Shown here: piece after piece, positions 12,493 through 23,301 of the stretch
How the letters are laid out: every line of letters begins with the position of its first letter
Position numbering within the stretch: position 1 is the first letter of the stretch
DNA from: Ianthella basta
Taxonomy: Eukaryota > Porifera > Demospongiae > Verongiida > Ianthellidae
Reading direction: 5' to 3'
Assembly (NCBI GenBank): GCA_964019415.1
Contig: OZ025869.1
Coordinates: 4,342,765 to 4,406,764 of the forward strand
DNA: 64,000 nt
The notes under the pieces: generated by a model
Seen by the model: only the letters and a program-made list of their open reading frames with translations
Told to the model about the DNA's origin: nothing
Databases searched by the model: none
Translations under genes and position numbers: made by a program

Positions 12493-12850
12493 TGAATCAT
12501 GGCATATATAGCTAGCCATGATTCGCTCATAGAGTCATCATAGGGTAGCCTTTCAGCCAGCACACTCCTGGCACAGATTAACAATTACATTCACATTTAG
12601 AATGTCATATAGATAAAAAGGCAGTTAGCAAACATTTGACAGTTTGGTATGGGTGCTTTCACTAGATGACTGGCTGCTCTGGAGACTTGAAACTCTTGCA
12701 AACCCAACAGTCTATTGTATCTTGATGTATCTTTCAGGCCAACAACAATGCTGTACCCCCAACTATCTGATTTACTGTACATACTGCTAGCAAGTAGTTT
12801 GAGTTCATGGGCGCCCAACGAGTTTTTTTAACTCAAAATACTTGTTTGTT
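12493..12850. repeat. Dispersed repeat, arm A (inverted relative to 17385-17780)
   Basis: The reverse complement of 17385-17780 aligns along this stretch: gaatcatgg, tttcagccag, gacttgaaactcttgca, cccaacagtctat and aacttaaaaaactcg-like blocks, with indels. Identity is clearly lower than between unit S copies, so this is an older dispersed repeat. Confidence 0.75.
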
Positions 12851-12877
12851 TATACTCTGTTGACAGTGTCCACACAA

Positions 12878-13195
12878 TCAGGACACTTGGGACTATTCAA
12901 AGCTGTCCTAAAGGTATCCAGAGTTGAGATATCTATGGCACAGTCAGGTAATATCTGAAGGTTAAACTCAAAAACAATCAGTTGACCATCTTGTAAGGCC
13001 ACGTTTCACTTTCCCTGACATTTGAGGGTTTAATCTGGAACACGCTAACATATGTACATGCTCCAATGAAATGTTTTGCAACACTGCCTTGAGTCTACTT
13101 ACATTGTTCTATTCCTCAATGTTGCTTCCACTTTCCAAAAGATAGAACCTATGTGTGGCCTGCCAGTGCTGCCAAAATAGGTGGAGTGTTACCAA
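12878..13195. repeat. Third copy of the unit S 3968-4296 segment
   Basis: It aligns to 3968-4296 and 14346-14672 with more divergence than those two show to each other. On the minus strand it keeps a degraded ankyrin opening (VGNTPPILAALAGHT then a stop, about 13195-13150). Sequence to the right (13196-13410) is unrelated to the other two copies. Confidence 0.8.
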
Positions 13196-13613
13196 CCAAC
13201 CTCTGGATCACTGAGAACAGATCAGCCATTGAGATGCCATGGTCCAGTATGTCCTGGCACCGAATCAAAAATGTTCTCCACGTACATTTCCGCTGTGAGC
13301 AGCAAGATGGGGTTGCTGTGCCCTGAGCCCCCACCCATACTTGTTCTCCACCTCCTCCCCTTCCTTTCTTTGGTACATGTCCTGCAGCTTAATCTGCCAA
13401 TAAAATTATAAAACTTGCACCTGCACAAAAAGAAAACATTAGATGGATAACAAGTGGAGTGATAATATAGTAGACAACTGCACATAACATGTATGTATAT
13501 GTGACATACCATTATATGTACATACAAAGTAATATAATTGGTAAACTACTTTGAGTTAAGTACATACCTGCTGCAAACCCAGCCTGTCTGTGTTCAGCCC
13601 CGTCCTGCACCTG

Positions 13614-13761
13614 GCTGCCCCTGTGAAGATCCCTGCCCCTGTGCAAGTCCCTGCCCCTGTGCAAGTCTCTGCCCCTGTGCAGTCCCTGCCCCTGTGCTGA
13701 TCCCTGCCCCTGTGCAAGTCCCTGCCCCTGTGCAGATCCCTGCCCTTCCTGCTCTCCCTGT
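13614..13761. repeat. 18-base minisatellite, unit S copy 2
   Basis: Same array as 3237-3384 and the same total length, but the order of variant units differs. An extra caagtc unit precedes the 17-base unit and one fewer follows it, so units were gained and lost since the duplication. Confidence 0.83.
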
Positions 13762-14611
13762 CCCTCTTCATCGTTTTGCTCGTATTCATCCATAGCAATG
13801 TCCAAATTGCGTCGTTCCGTAACAAAGCAAGAATGCAGCCATGTGAACTATTTGCACTAAATGATGCACTACTCCTTACAGGATTTTCTGCCATTGTTTG
13901 CCTTAACCAGATAACGAAGCAAGTCATTGTTACGGACGCTGGTTAAGCCGATCAGGCAGCGACATTGCAGCATTCGGTCGAAGGTGTCATTGTGACGGGT
14001 CGTGAATCTTAGTACAGTAAGATTGTCACGTGATCCCAAAATGTTTTTTGGGTTGTAATACTCGAGCCTAACATAAGGAAAGATTGTTCCGTCCTTCCCA
14101 CTCCACTGACAAACATGTGTAATGCTTCTAGCTTGGAACATTTATAGTTGCCAGATTCACCAAGCAGAGAACTTTCACCTCTGAAGGAAACAAACAACAA
14201 TAGCATGGAGTAGTTGTAGTCTTCACGTTGGTTCTCCTTGGGATCAAAGAGCCTATGATTGGGAAGACATGGCTTGACAGGTTTGCGAGCTACCGGTGCT
14301 CTGCCCGCCCTGTATCTCCTCTAGCTGATAAGTGCATCTCTCTAATCAGGGCACTTGGGTTGGGACTATTCAAAGCTGTCCTAAAGGTATCCAGAGTTGA
14401 GATATCTATGGCACAGTCAGGTAATATCTGAAGGTTAAACTCAAAATCAGTCAGTTGACCATCTTGTTAGGCCACATTTCTCTTTCTCTGACATTTGAGG
14501 GTTCAATCTGGAACGCACAAACGTATGTACATGTTCCTATGAAATGTTTTACAACACTGCCTTGAGTCTACTTGCATTGTTCTTTTCCTCAACGCTGCTT
14601 CCACTTTCCAA

Positions 14612-14983
14612 AACATAGGACCTCTGTGTGGCCTGCCAGTGCTGCCAGATTAAGTGGAGTGTTACCAACCTGTACATGAAGTAAACAGAAATCCAATGAG
14701 GAATGACATGTCTACTAGAGTACCACACAAGTGTACATGTGCTGATAACATATCTAATCAGAAGTTGTATTACAAAACACAGGAGCTAAATTTGAAATGT
14801 GAATAAGTACAAATGAAAGCACTGTGAATTTCATTGTGTTACGTTGGAAAGAAACTCTGTTGTAATGTGTGCTCGTACAATTTACCTTATCCTTCACATT
14901 CACTGGGCATCCCTGCCCAACTATCTCTTGCACTTTGGTTAGGTCTCTTTTTTAGGCTGCATACAGCAACTCCCCTCCATCTC
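14612..14983 (-). pseudogene. Ankyrin-repeat gene remnant, two exons, copy 2
   Basis: Copy of the ankyrin exons at 4236-4607. The first exon (14983-14886) is 98 bases rather than 99, because one base is missing in the run of Glu codons, so it carries a frameshift in addition to the shared TAA. The second exon starts at 14669 with the same ankyrin opening. Confidence 0.62.
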
Positions 14984-16049
14984 CTGTACGCACACAGTAA
15001 CACAGTGAGTGCATGCCTTCACTAAGTGTGGACCCTCAGAGGAACTCCACATTACATTGCAATATGAGCCCAATACATTAGACACATAGGCGCAAGTACA
15101 TTACCAGTACTGACACCCACTGAGTGTGATCCTTACTTGAGAGGCAGCAAGAGTACTCTACTAGTCTAGAACCCATTTAATAGGTGGCAGGTGACCTTGC
15201 TGTAGTATTGCTTCAAATGATATGAAAAGATGCTGCTACCTACTTCCCAAGTAGACACTGCATCACCAGGTCACTACTTTAGGTCCTGTCCATTGACAGA
15301 ACAGCACTATGTCTAACAACTGGCCCCTTTACAAGTAACCAAGCTGAGAGACCACCCATACACCAGCAGCAGTAGGGTATTGTCACTACTTGTAAAGGGC
15401 AAGCCTCAGTGTGGACTGGCTCAGAACACTTCCTTGTCGCTTCCTGGGCCCTCCTTTGGGAGCCTGTTTCCTCCTCAAATAGTCCCTCCCCCTCTGACAG
15501 TGGCCAGGACTTCATCCCTGAAGGGAGAGGGTTGCATGGGGTCATAGTAATTGTGTGGAAGTGCATGGTATCATTGCACGGGGTCATGACATAAGGCTTT
15601 GAGTTATTCCAGTGCAGCCTAACCCTAACCCTCCGATGACAGCATAGAAGTAAGCATGTTTTAAGTAGTTTATTTTGTTTGACATAGGATGAGTTTACTT
15701 AAGTGCTATACACACGGTCATTCCTGTCCAGTAAGCAAGATATTATTCTATTTGGGGCTCATCAGTGTGGCGTATTGATGGTTGATGGTTGGATGACTGG
15801 CTGCTTCTCTATCTACCACAAGTTAAATACTTGTGGTTTCAACAGAAACAGACAAGGCATTGAGGGGGTCACCACCACCTCTTCACAAGCAGTGTCAATC
15901 TCATAACATATGCTGCAGAAAGGGTCTTGTTTGATGGAGTATTGCTCTTTCCAGTTTTCTTTTACGGTACATGACACAAGTAACTTGAATTTCTGCGCTG
16001 AAGTCTGCAGTTAGCCATCGCAGTAACTGTTAAATTTCCGCTCAATTAA

Positions 16050-16115
16050 CTGCAGAGCGTGTGTGCGTAGTCTGCAGAGCGTGTGTGCGTAGTCTGCGGA
16101 GCGTTTGTGCGTAGT
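16050..16115. repeat. 22-base tandem repeat, three units
   Basis: Three successive units of cagagcgtgtgtgcgtagtctg, the third slightly changed (cggagcgtttgtgcg...). It directly precedes the larger tandem duplication. Confidence 0.85.
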
Positions 16116-16492
16116 CTGCGTCCTCAGAAGGCAGAGACAATATGAGGATACGTACGTACTTACGTCGTCGAGCGTGCGAGGTACGTATACGTACGTATAA
16201 TTTGTAATATACTTTGCGAGGCTTCTGCAGAAAGCGAAGAGTTCAACAGAGACAGCTGGAGTGAGGGTTCAGAATATAGCTAAATTGCAACGTGTGTGCG
16301 TAGTATGCGTCCTCAGAAGGCTGAGACAACAGGAGCATACGAGCGTGCGAGGTACGTACGTAGCTTGTATTTACGTACGTACATATGCGCAAAGGGGAAT
16401 TACATACTTTGAGAGGCTTCTACAGAAAGCGAAGAGTTCAACAGCGACAGCTGGAGTGAGGGTTCAGAACATAGCTAAATCGCAACGTCGGA
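16112..16492. repeat. Tandem duplication of about 190 bases, TACGTA-rich
   Basis: The segment from gcgtcctcagaaggc to gggttcagaatatagctaaat (about 16118-16285) recurs at about 16308-16485. Both copies carry alternating tacgtacgtac runs and gagcgtgcgaggtacgta, and both end with gagtgagggttcaga. CpG and TACGTA density is far above that of the surroundings. Confidence 0.85.
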
Positions 16493-16606
16493 TGATGGAA
16501 ACAACTGGCTCAGGATATACGTAGTGAATTATTAAACCACCATATACACCATGCACAGAGTAGCTATATATTACACAGCAGAGTCAAGGAAATCCTACAG
16601 CTAGAG

Positions 16607-16888
16607 TTGTGTTCTCGGTTCCAGCAGGCACTTTGGATTTCCGGCATACCTCATCTATCGCATTGCGCATCTCCTTGTCTTGTTCATAGTCGACACTTCT
16701 TCCGCATGCCTCAGGAGTGCAGGAGTATCTTTCAGGAGGTTCTGATCCTTTCTTCATCTAGTTGTTCAAGATTCTTTGCTTGTTTATCTCTGAGGCAGGC
16801 TTTCATTGAGGCCATATCTCTCAATGTGGTTGAAGTCTGGGGAAATGTATTTGATCAGCCTGTTTTGCACCAGTTCCTACTCATTTGA
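16607..16888 (-). pseudogene. Coding-like segment, unrecognised
   Basis: The minus strand holds two adjoining open pieces in different frames with coding-like composition. One contains MASMKACLRDKQAKNLEQLDE; the other contains GRSVDYEQDKEMRNAIDEV. They are charged and helical-looking and were perhaps one exon before a frameshift. No family recognised. Confidence 0.25.
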
Positions 16889-17384
16889 CCAGGCTCTTCA
16901 TATATCCAAGTAAAGCCCTACCTCTTCAAGAACTGCCCTCCCCTTGCCTGCTGCTCTAATTCACATGCTTCTGAAGAGTATGAGATGGTCTGGGTGGTGG
17001 TGGGTCTGAGTAGAAAGTAAAGTGTTTCTCACAAGTAGTGTAACAACATGTAATTAGTCATTACACTGTCTGCGACTAAATGGTGATTAGCAGTACTGAA
17101 ACCACTCCTCTGGCTGGGGTAGGAGGGGGCTGTCACATGACTGTCATGTGACCCGTGCAGGCTGTTATACTCACCTGGTACCCCCTGTACAACAGGACCA
17201 TGTTCATATCAAGATTCTGCTTTTGGCACTTACGCTAAAGGAGGCAGAAGACAGTGCAGGATCACCTCTCCAGTACAGAGCATTCCAAACCACGCACACC
17301 CCTCCCCTACCACAGTTGCACACCACAGCAGCACACACCTCTCCCCTCACCACACCATACTACAGTTGAGGCTGTAGTCTGTGC

Positions 17385-17780
17385 AGGGTAAGAACAAGTA
17401 TTTCGAGTTAAAAAACACACATTTCCCTCCATTTGAAAATGTTTATCTGAAGTGTATAATTGCTTTGTTTATTGAATGTGAAGCAGTCTTTGTGGATCGT
17501 GTATGTTCAATAGTTCAGATAGTTGGGGAGGCAGCATTGCTGATGTCCTGAAAGACACATCACAATGCCATACATAGACTGTTGGGGTTGCAAGAGTTTC
17601 AAGTCCCCAGACCAGCAAGGCATCCAGTGAAAGCACCTCTACCAAACTGTCTAAATGCTTTGCTGATGCTTTTTTATCTACATAACATTCTGAATGAGGA
17701 TGTACGTATTGCTTTGTGCCTGGAGGAGGAGTGCACTGGCTAAAAAGAATACCCTAAGTGGTAATGGCATGATTCGATTG
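17385..17780. repeat. Dispersed repeat, arm B (inverted relative to 12493-12850)
   Basis: Aligns to the reverse complement of 12493-12850 over almost the whole length. One strand has short open segments in both copies, but none is convincing as a gene. Confidence 0.72.
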
Positions 17781-17859
17781 TCACTCCAGGACCATCTTCA
17801 TTGTCCATCCCAATTTACTGTCAGATTTGGTCCATAACAAAATCTTCATTTTATCTCCT

Positions 17860-18260
17860 TCAGAAGCTAAAAACCCCTCGAACGACTGGATATTGTTCCA
17901 TAAATGGCCCATTGCATACAAAGTGGCCTCTTGCCCTGTGCTTCCTACTTGCACTGAATAGTGCTTCGATCAGGGTGCAGCCTTCTGCACCCTGACCATG
18001 TCTGCATGCCCCTGTCTGCATCCATGCCTTACAGTAGTGTAGGGTCACCTGATCATGACTAGGATATCTTCTCTTCTCGTTCCCTGATCCGCTGCTGCGC
18101 TGTACTGGTACTGCCACCATTGCTCCATGTAGGTGAAGTGCACCTCAGCACTTTCTTTGTAAAACTGCAAGAAGTTGGCAGGTAAGCTGCACATTGCGAT
18201 CTTTGGTTCATCTTTCATATTGCCATAGTGCAAGGAAATGTGCATTTTATTACATGTCAT
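17860..18260 (-). pseudogene. Coding-like remnant, unrecognised
   Basis: The minus strand is open from 18260 to 18045 with balanced composition (KIAMCSLPANFLQFYKESAE, YMEQWWQYQYSAAADQGTRR). A second overlapping frame continues from 18120 to 17860 (WMQTGACRHGQGAEGC). The switch suggests one disrupted gene. The family is unknown; Cys and His spacing gives no clear zinc finger. Confidence 0.3.
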
Positions 18261-18529
18261 TAATTACTGCATGGATTTCATTGGCTACTTTTCTAAGCAT
18301 TTTATTGGCTGGTGTCTAATGTTACGTATCCCCGTTCAGCTACACTGCGGTCCGCTCAGCTCTGACATCATCGTGTAGATGGTACAGACTCTTGTTTGGG
18401 CGTTTTAGGAGCTTGTTTGACTACCAGCCGTGCTGCCAATAAACCATTGTACCCAAGAGACTAACATTGCCGGTGGAGTGGCAGAATGAAGCAGCAGAAG
18501 AGCAAGAAGTAAGGTAATGTGAGTTTAAA

Positions 18530-18909
18530 CTGCGTCACTTCACGCACTGTCTCACTCCACACACTGCCTCACTTCATGCACTGCCCCACTCCACGCACTG
18601 TCCCACGCCCTGCACTGCCCCACTCCACGCACTGTCCCACGCCCTGCACTGCCCCACTCCACGCACTGTCCCACGCCCTGCACTGCCCCACTCCACGCAC
18701 TGTCCCACGCCCTGCACTGCCCCACTCCACGCACTGTCCCACGCCCTGCACTGCCCCACTCCACGCACTGTCCCACGCCCTGCACTGCCCCACTCCACAC
18801 ACAGTCCCACGCCCTGCATTGCCCCACGCCTCGCACTGCCTCACTCCATGCACTGTCCCACTCCACGCACTGCCCCACACCACGCACTGTCCCACTCCAC
18901 CCACTGCCT
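18530..18909. repeat. 17/34-base minisatellite, block 1
   Basis: Alternating 17-base units cactgccccactccacg and cactgtcccacgccctg form a 34-base dimer repeated almost perfectly at about 18584-18800, with looser single units on both sides. Open frames across it on both strands are by-products of the repeat. Confidence 0.95.
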
Positions 18910-18976
18910 CTGTAGTTGGTTGAATTTTATTGTGTAGCGATTCTCCCCCTGTTCATTGTGGAAGCCTGTTCCGACA

Positions 18977-19152
18977 TGCCCCACTCCACGCACTGCCCCA
19001 CTCCATGCACTGTCCCACGCTCTGCACTGCCCCACGCCTCGCACTGCCCCACGCCTCGCACTGCCTCACTCCACGCACTGCCCCACTCCACGCACTGCCC
19101 CACTCCACGCACTGCCCCACGCCATGCACTGTCCCACTCCACCCACTGCCTC
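18977..19152. repeat. 17-base minisatellite, block 2
   Basis: The same 17-base family as 18530-18909. Each block is followed by a near-identical flank of about 75 bases (ctgtagttggttgaattt...gcctgttccgacatgcc at 18908-18979 and 19150-19222), so the array and its right flank were duplicated together. Confidence 0.93.
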
Positions 19153-19388
19153 TGTAGTTGGTTGAATTTATTGTGTAGCGATTCTCCCCCCTGTTCATTG
19201 TGAAAGCCTGTTCCGACATGCCACCGTTTCATCCATTGTGTAACGTGAATAACGGTACTGCTTCAGGAGTTGTTGAATTTGGGAAGCTGAATGGAAACAG
19301 AAATTTGTAATAGATACAATAAGCAGCAATGATGCATGCAATGATCAAAATCTTACCTAATTCGTCAATTTCAGCATCTGTTGTACTT

Positions 19389-19604
19389 TCACAGTGTGAG
19401 TACCCATGGTGGCATTTTGATAGCCATTGAAACAGTTTCCTGTAGGAATCGGCTAAACTCCACTTTGGGATACTTTGCTGACTCTACTTCAGCAGTTGCA
19501 AACAAGCTTTGAGCGACATGTAGGCAAAATTTTGCAATATCATTCGTATCGTATGTGTGTATCCTAGATGGCGGATAGCCCATGGTGTGACAGGATTGCA
19601 ACAC
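19389..19604 (-). pseudogene. Coding-like terminal exon, unrecognised
   Basis: The minus strand is open from 19604 to a stop at 19389. Its composition is protein-like, including NDIAKFCLHVAQSLFATAEV and FSRFLQETVSMAIKM. It resembles a helical C-terminal exon. No neighbouring exon is evident. Confidence 0.28.
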
Positions 19605-19818
19605 TCAATATGTCGTGTCATGCTGCCCTGCGACATAATTGAGAACCATGCTTAAAATGTCCACTGTCACGGTTATACAAGTTGCCTTTATATGATAGAT
19701 TATTACCCACCGAAAATCACTGTTAGAGTGCTTCGAAATTCCCTGGTAGAAGGATAATGGCTCACATTCGGAAAATCAGCTGAAGAAATCCACCATTCTA
19801 ACTAAACAGCCAAAGGAT

Positions 19819-21039
19819 ATTTCATTTCATTTCATTCATTTCATTGATCTTATTTAGACTGGATGAGCCACCAGCCCAAAGGCTACTATTAAGGCTCCCA
19901 ATAATAACGCATAATTAGTTCAAAGACAATTTTAAAGGGATGAGATTGTGATGATAATTAAATGAAAGGTGGACACACAAGTATGAGAATGGCAAATTAA
20001 AGATCAATTGCAATTCAACAACTAAAATTCAGGAGCAATATGTATATATAGGAGAAAACGATACGTATGTGTACTTATGATAAGTGCATAGCTAATTGCA
20101 GGTTGCCTGTAAAATGAACATGTACTAGTTATAACATGGCAGCGAGGGTGCTGGCTGATTTATCACACGAGGGCGCAAAGCGCCCGAGTGCGATAAATCA
20201 GCTAAGCGCCCGAGCGGCCATGTTATAACTGACTTGTTACGATTCAAACAGCAGCAATTAGCGTTTGAATTCGTTCGCTGTCGAATGAATTTACCGAACG
20301 AACCTGACTGAAGTTACTATAGAAACCAGAGAACACGCTCTTCTCGGAGCACAAGGCGAAAGGCGAGAAGTGTCGCAAGAAAAAGACTGTCAGCGGCCTC
20401 TCGTACTGAATAAAGCATCGGCGCCGCTTGAGTCGACACTAGGGCAGATGAAGTCCTACAAGCAGCGTATGAAGGGAGAACTTTCTTTTCAGAGAGTGTA
20501 CTAGGATTTAAACGACTGGAGAACTTGAGGGTGGCGAGACCTACCTTCAAGTTGATCCATCAAGTGAACTCGGGAAAGGGAATCTGAGTTTATCCGTCAC
20601 TAATGACATTACATGCACAATTACATGTCACTGCCATAAAAGTACACATGCAGTGCTGTGCTAGGCATAAATTTATGTTGATGACCATGCTTCCAAGTGC
20701 CAAGCACTCATCATTCCAGAGCCAATGTTCATGAGAAAGTTTACAAGGTGATGAATATCAAAGGCATTTTGCTAAAGCAGTAGACAAAACGTTTGTTTAA
20801 GGCTAGAAAGTGATTGGGTTAGCAAATAAGAGCCCCGTTCGACACAGTGTGTTATGAGGTGTGAAAGTGTAAACAGTGGCGTTATGCGAAATTAGCACAG
20901 TGCAGCTTGCTTTGATGTATGGCTTCCTCATATAACAAGCAGATTTGTAGAATGCCCACTGTGATTCAAGGTTTCTGATGTCAGATGGTAAATGGTTCCA
21001 TAGCTGCGAGGCATAGAAAGGAAAAGCTATGATGAACCC
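19819..21039 (-). mobile_element. LINE 3' end (CR1/L2-like), 5' truncated, with later insertions
   Basis: Reading the minus strand, the element starts near 21039 with the end of a reverse transcriptase ORF. The motif FYASQLWNHLPSDIRNLE at about 21021-20965 matches the 'LWN-LP--IR' C-terminus common to CR1/L2/RTE-type LINEs. The element ends at 19819-19846 in a short tail of aaatg repeats, as L2/CR1 elements do. Between them lie a hairpin (20127-20230) and about 0.6 kb of sequence that does not look like LINE. It is 5' truncated and not mobile. Confidence 0.55.
20127..20230. repeat. Hairpin repeat of about 104 bases (foldback/MITE-like)
   Basis: The arms agttataacatggc and gccatgttataact enclose further complementary blocks (ctgatttatc/gataaatcag, gggcgc/gcgccc) and the loop gcgcaaagcgc, so nearly the whole element folds on itself. 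It lies inside the LINE remnant. Confidence 0.85.
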
Positions 21040-21175
21040 CTATCGTCCACAGATCGAACGGTGATTTGGCGGTCCAGCAATGTGAAGGCAACCACCACAC
21101 AATGGATCCTCTTCCCAATGTTGGTACCATCTGCAGTCAGCTTGATGCGAATCTTCTTGGAGGACCTGCAAACAT
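21040..21175 (-). pseudogene. Exon fragment joined to the LINE end
   Basis: The minus strand after tttgcag (about 21172) reads in one frame SSKKIRIKLTADGTNIGKRI then HCVVVAFTLLD, stopping at the LINE junction. This resembles the 'iKlsgDG--i-k---v----F-LL' segment I remember from uncharacterised invertebrate proteins. It is a different frame and source from the reverse transcriptase piece. The family assignment is tentative. Confidence 0.4.
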
Positions 21176-21239
21176 TAAGGATGGTCCACCATGTGAAGAT
21201 TAGTTAAAGTGTAAAGACTAAATACAATTATTGTTGTGT

Positions 21240-22500
21240 AGTAGTCAATTTTAACTGTCATTATCTGTATCTTAGTCAAGTGTGTTGGGTTTACTGATAA
21301 ACTTGTAATACTGTTCTTGGACTGGCCAGGCTCACCCAATCAAGAATAGTTGCACAGCTCTTTGCAGTTCTCTTGCATTGCCTGTGCATGGCAGGCGCCA
21401 ATTAGGAAAGGGTGACATATAATAGTTGTGTACAGTGCCTTGCTGTCTGGCAGCAGCTATCCAGTCCACACAACCATCAATCATTCTGGGTGACCCCAAT
21501 CAGCACACAGAGCCTTGCTTGATTGCCCTCCACATTGCATTTCTTGTTTTGTGGTTTGATTACAATCACTTCTCATCTCAGCTCTTCCCTCTCCCAACCC
21601 TACTTGACCTCTGTGTACCCACTGACCCTTGTTAGTTATTGTAATGTGCATGCCCACACATCTGTTTGACTGTGTATCCTTGTCTTCTGCCTATTCTGCT
21701 AGCACTTCTTCCTCCTGTCCTCCAACACACAGTCAAAGTTTGGAACAAGAACACTCAGGCAACTATACATAACAGGGCTGAGTTGTGTGCTAGTAGGTTC
21801 CATCCTACTAATGAGTACATGTTTCTGTTAGCACAATAACATTTGTCATGGCAACAGTTGATATATAGGTCATGGTAAAGTGTATTGCTAGCACTTGACC
21901 TGCATGTCTTTAGGCACAATTAACGGCAAGCAACTTCAAAGCCCAAATATGAGCAGTGATATTGATGGCATAATCAACTATTAATTTGATGCTATAAGAA
22001 CCTTCACTGTGGTCACCTCGGCAAACAGAGTCTTTGCATGCTATAATTGTAATAAAATGCAGTGAGGGAGAATAATGTGCGTGTACATGTGTGAGTTGAT
22101 GCACATAATAACTGTAATAAGGAACATGTTTGAAGTATTATAGTCTCACACCTCTGCCAGAACATGTATATCATGGACAGTAGAGGATCAAGTGCATAAG
22201 AATTGCAATTGAACAGCCAAGGAAGCTTTAAAATCCAGGCAATTTCAAATCCAGCTGATCAATGGTGGTGATTGAATGGTGGTTGAACTACATAAAATGT
22301 TTCTATTTGTAGGACATTATTTTGAATTTAAATCATACTAAGTCTTTAAAACCCATTATAACTTTCCATTTTCTGTTTCCAAATTCCTCTTGATTCTATT
22401 ATATATAGAAAGAGGAGGGACCATAGTCACCAGAAACATGTGGTACAACAATACAGTCAATAAACACTCACCTTGACATGGGTTAAACATATACCTTTGT
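21240..22500. other. No recognisable feature
   Basis: About 1.3 kb with only short open frames on both strands and no clear repeat partner in the window. Confidence 0.5.
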
Positions 22501-22538
22501 AAGGGGGGCAGTAGGAATCATTTGCGGGACTTCCTGCT

Positions 22539-23130
22539 GTGCTATATCTTCACAAGTACAAACTTACAATTCACAATCGTGATCAAATGTCATGCTCACC
22601 TGTAGCTGGGCATCTCGGTGTTTGCACAGCTGGTCTGAATGTCCTCTACTGCTCCTTGACCGCAAATGATTCCTATGGCCTCAAAGACACTCTTCCACAT
22701 ACAATCCTGGCTCCCTGCTCCAAGAGACTTCTGCATCTACTTGACACATATCTCTGGGTCGATCTGCTAAACACCAGTTGTTTAGCATCTCAAACAACAC
22801 AGCTATCTTGCTGTGTTTGTGCACTATAAGAAGTCTTATAATGCTTTTTTTCAACTCTCTTTGCCTGCAGGCACTGAAGCAGTCGGGGCATTACATATGC
22901 TGGTTTGCGGTCTGTACAGCTCCTGGCAACACACTTAATGCTGCTAAACATTCTTTCATGTTGAGCGGAATCTCTTCTGCTGCTGGATAACAAAGTGAGA
23001 CATCACCATGAACCAGATACTGGAAAACAGCTGGACTTAGACAGGGCATTCCCGGATCTCCTTGTAGCAGCGAATGTCCAATAAGCATGCAAGTGACTTT
23101 CAGCTGCAACTTTGCAAAGTTTGCAGTTTG
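22539..23130. repeat. Unit M fragment M0 (tail only)
   Basis: Bases from about 22612 match the M tails at 29233, 34435, 39235 and 60433. About 110 bases present in those copies are missing at about 22773, and other sequence is inserted after 22830. The minus-strand motif HERMFSSIKCVARSCTDRKPAY is a diverged form of the M-unit minus exon. This is the most diverged M piece. Confidence 0.75.
22790..22993 (-). pseudogene. Minus-strand unknown exon of unit M, M0 piece
   Basis: Retains only HERMFSSIKCVARSCTDRKPAY of the longer exon, with foreign sequence on both sides. It is more diverged than the other copies. Confidence 0.4.
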
Positions 23131-23301
23131 TACAGCTCCTGGCTACATTTCAGTGTATACTTTCATATATCAATGCTGATGGTAATCAATACAGTACAGT
23201 AATTCTGTGAATATGATTTTATGTATATTACAATGTATAATGAGAATGAGAATGAACAAGTGAAGATATATTTGTCATGGTTAAATTGTTGAGTGGTTAA
23301 T

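Larger units (their letters stand above)
11405..13427. repeat. 2.0-kb block present only in unit S copy 2
   Basis: Copy 1 reads straight through (tccacgg then cacaaaaag at 3047/3048), while copy 2 has about 2.0 kb between the same flanks. The block contains a 52-base palindrome, a 0.36-kb repeat with an inverted partner at 17.4 kb, and a 0.3-kb third copy of the 3968-4296 sequence. It therefore looks like an assembled patch rather than one transposon. No terminal repeats or target duplication were found, so loss from copy 1 is equally possible. Confidence 0.8.
8230..15964. repeat. Segmental duplication unit S, copy 2
   Basis: Second copy of unit S, in the same orientation as copy 1. It contains a 2.0-kb block (11405-13427) absent from copy 1 and lacks about 196 bases present near 4750-4945. 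Its left edge starts gcaccacaaccctgg, the same edge as the partial copy at 5962, so this is probably the true unit boundary. Confidence 0.92.

Noticed and set aside
18320-18466. A possible solo LTR (starts tgttacg, ends taaca, with an internal aataaa)
   Set aside because: No second copy, no flanking target duplication and no element coding sequence beside it; the end motifs are too short to rely on.
18519-18923. Overlapping open frames of 81-134 codons on both strands
   Set aside because: All arise from the 17/34-base minisatellite; the period keeps several frames open at once.
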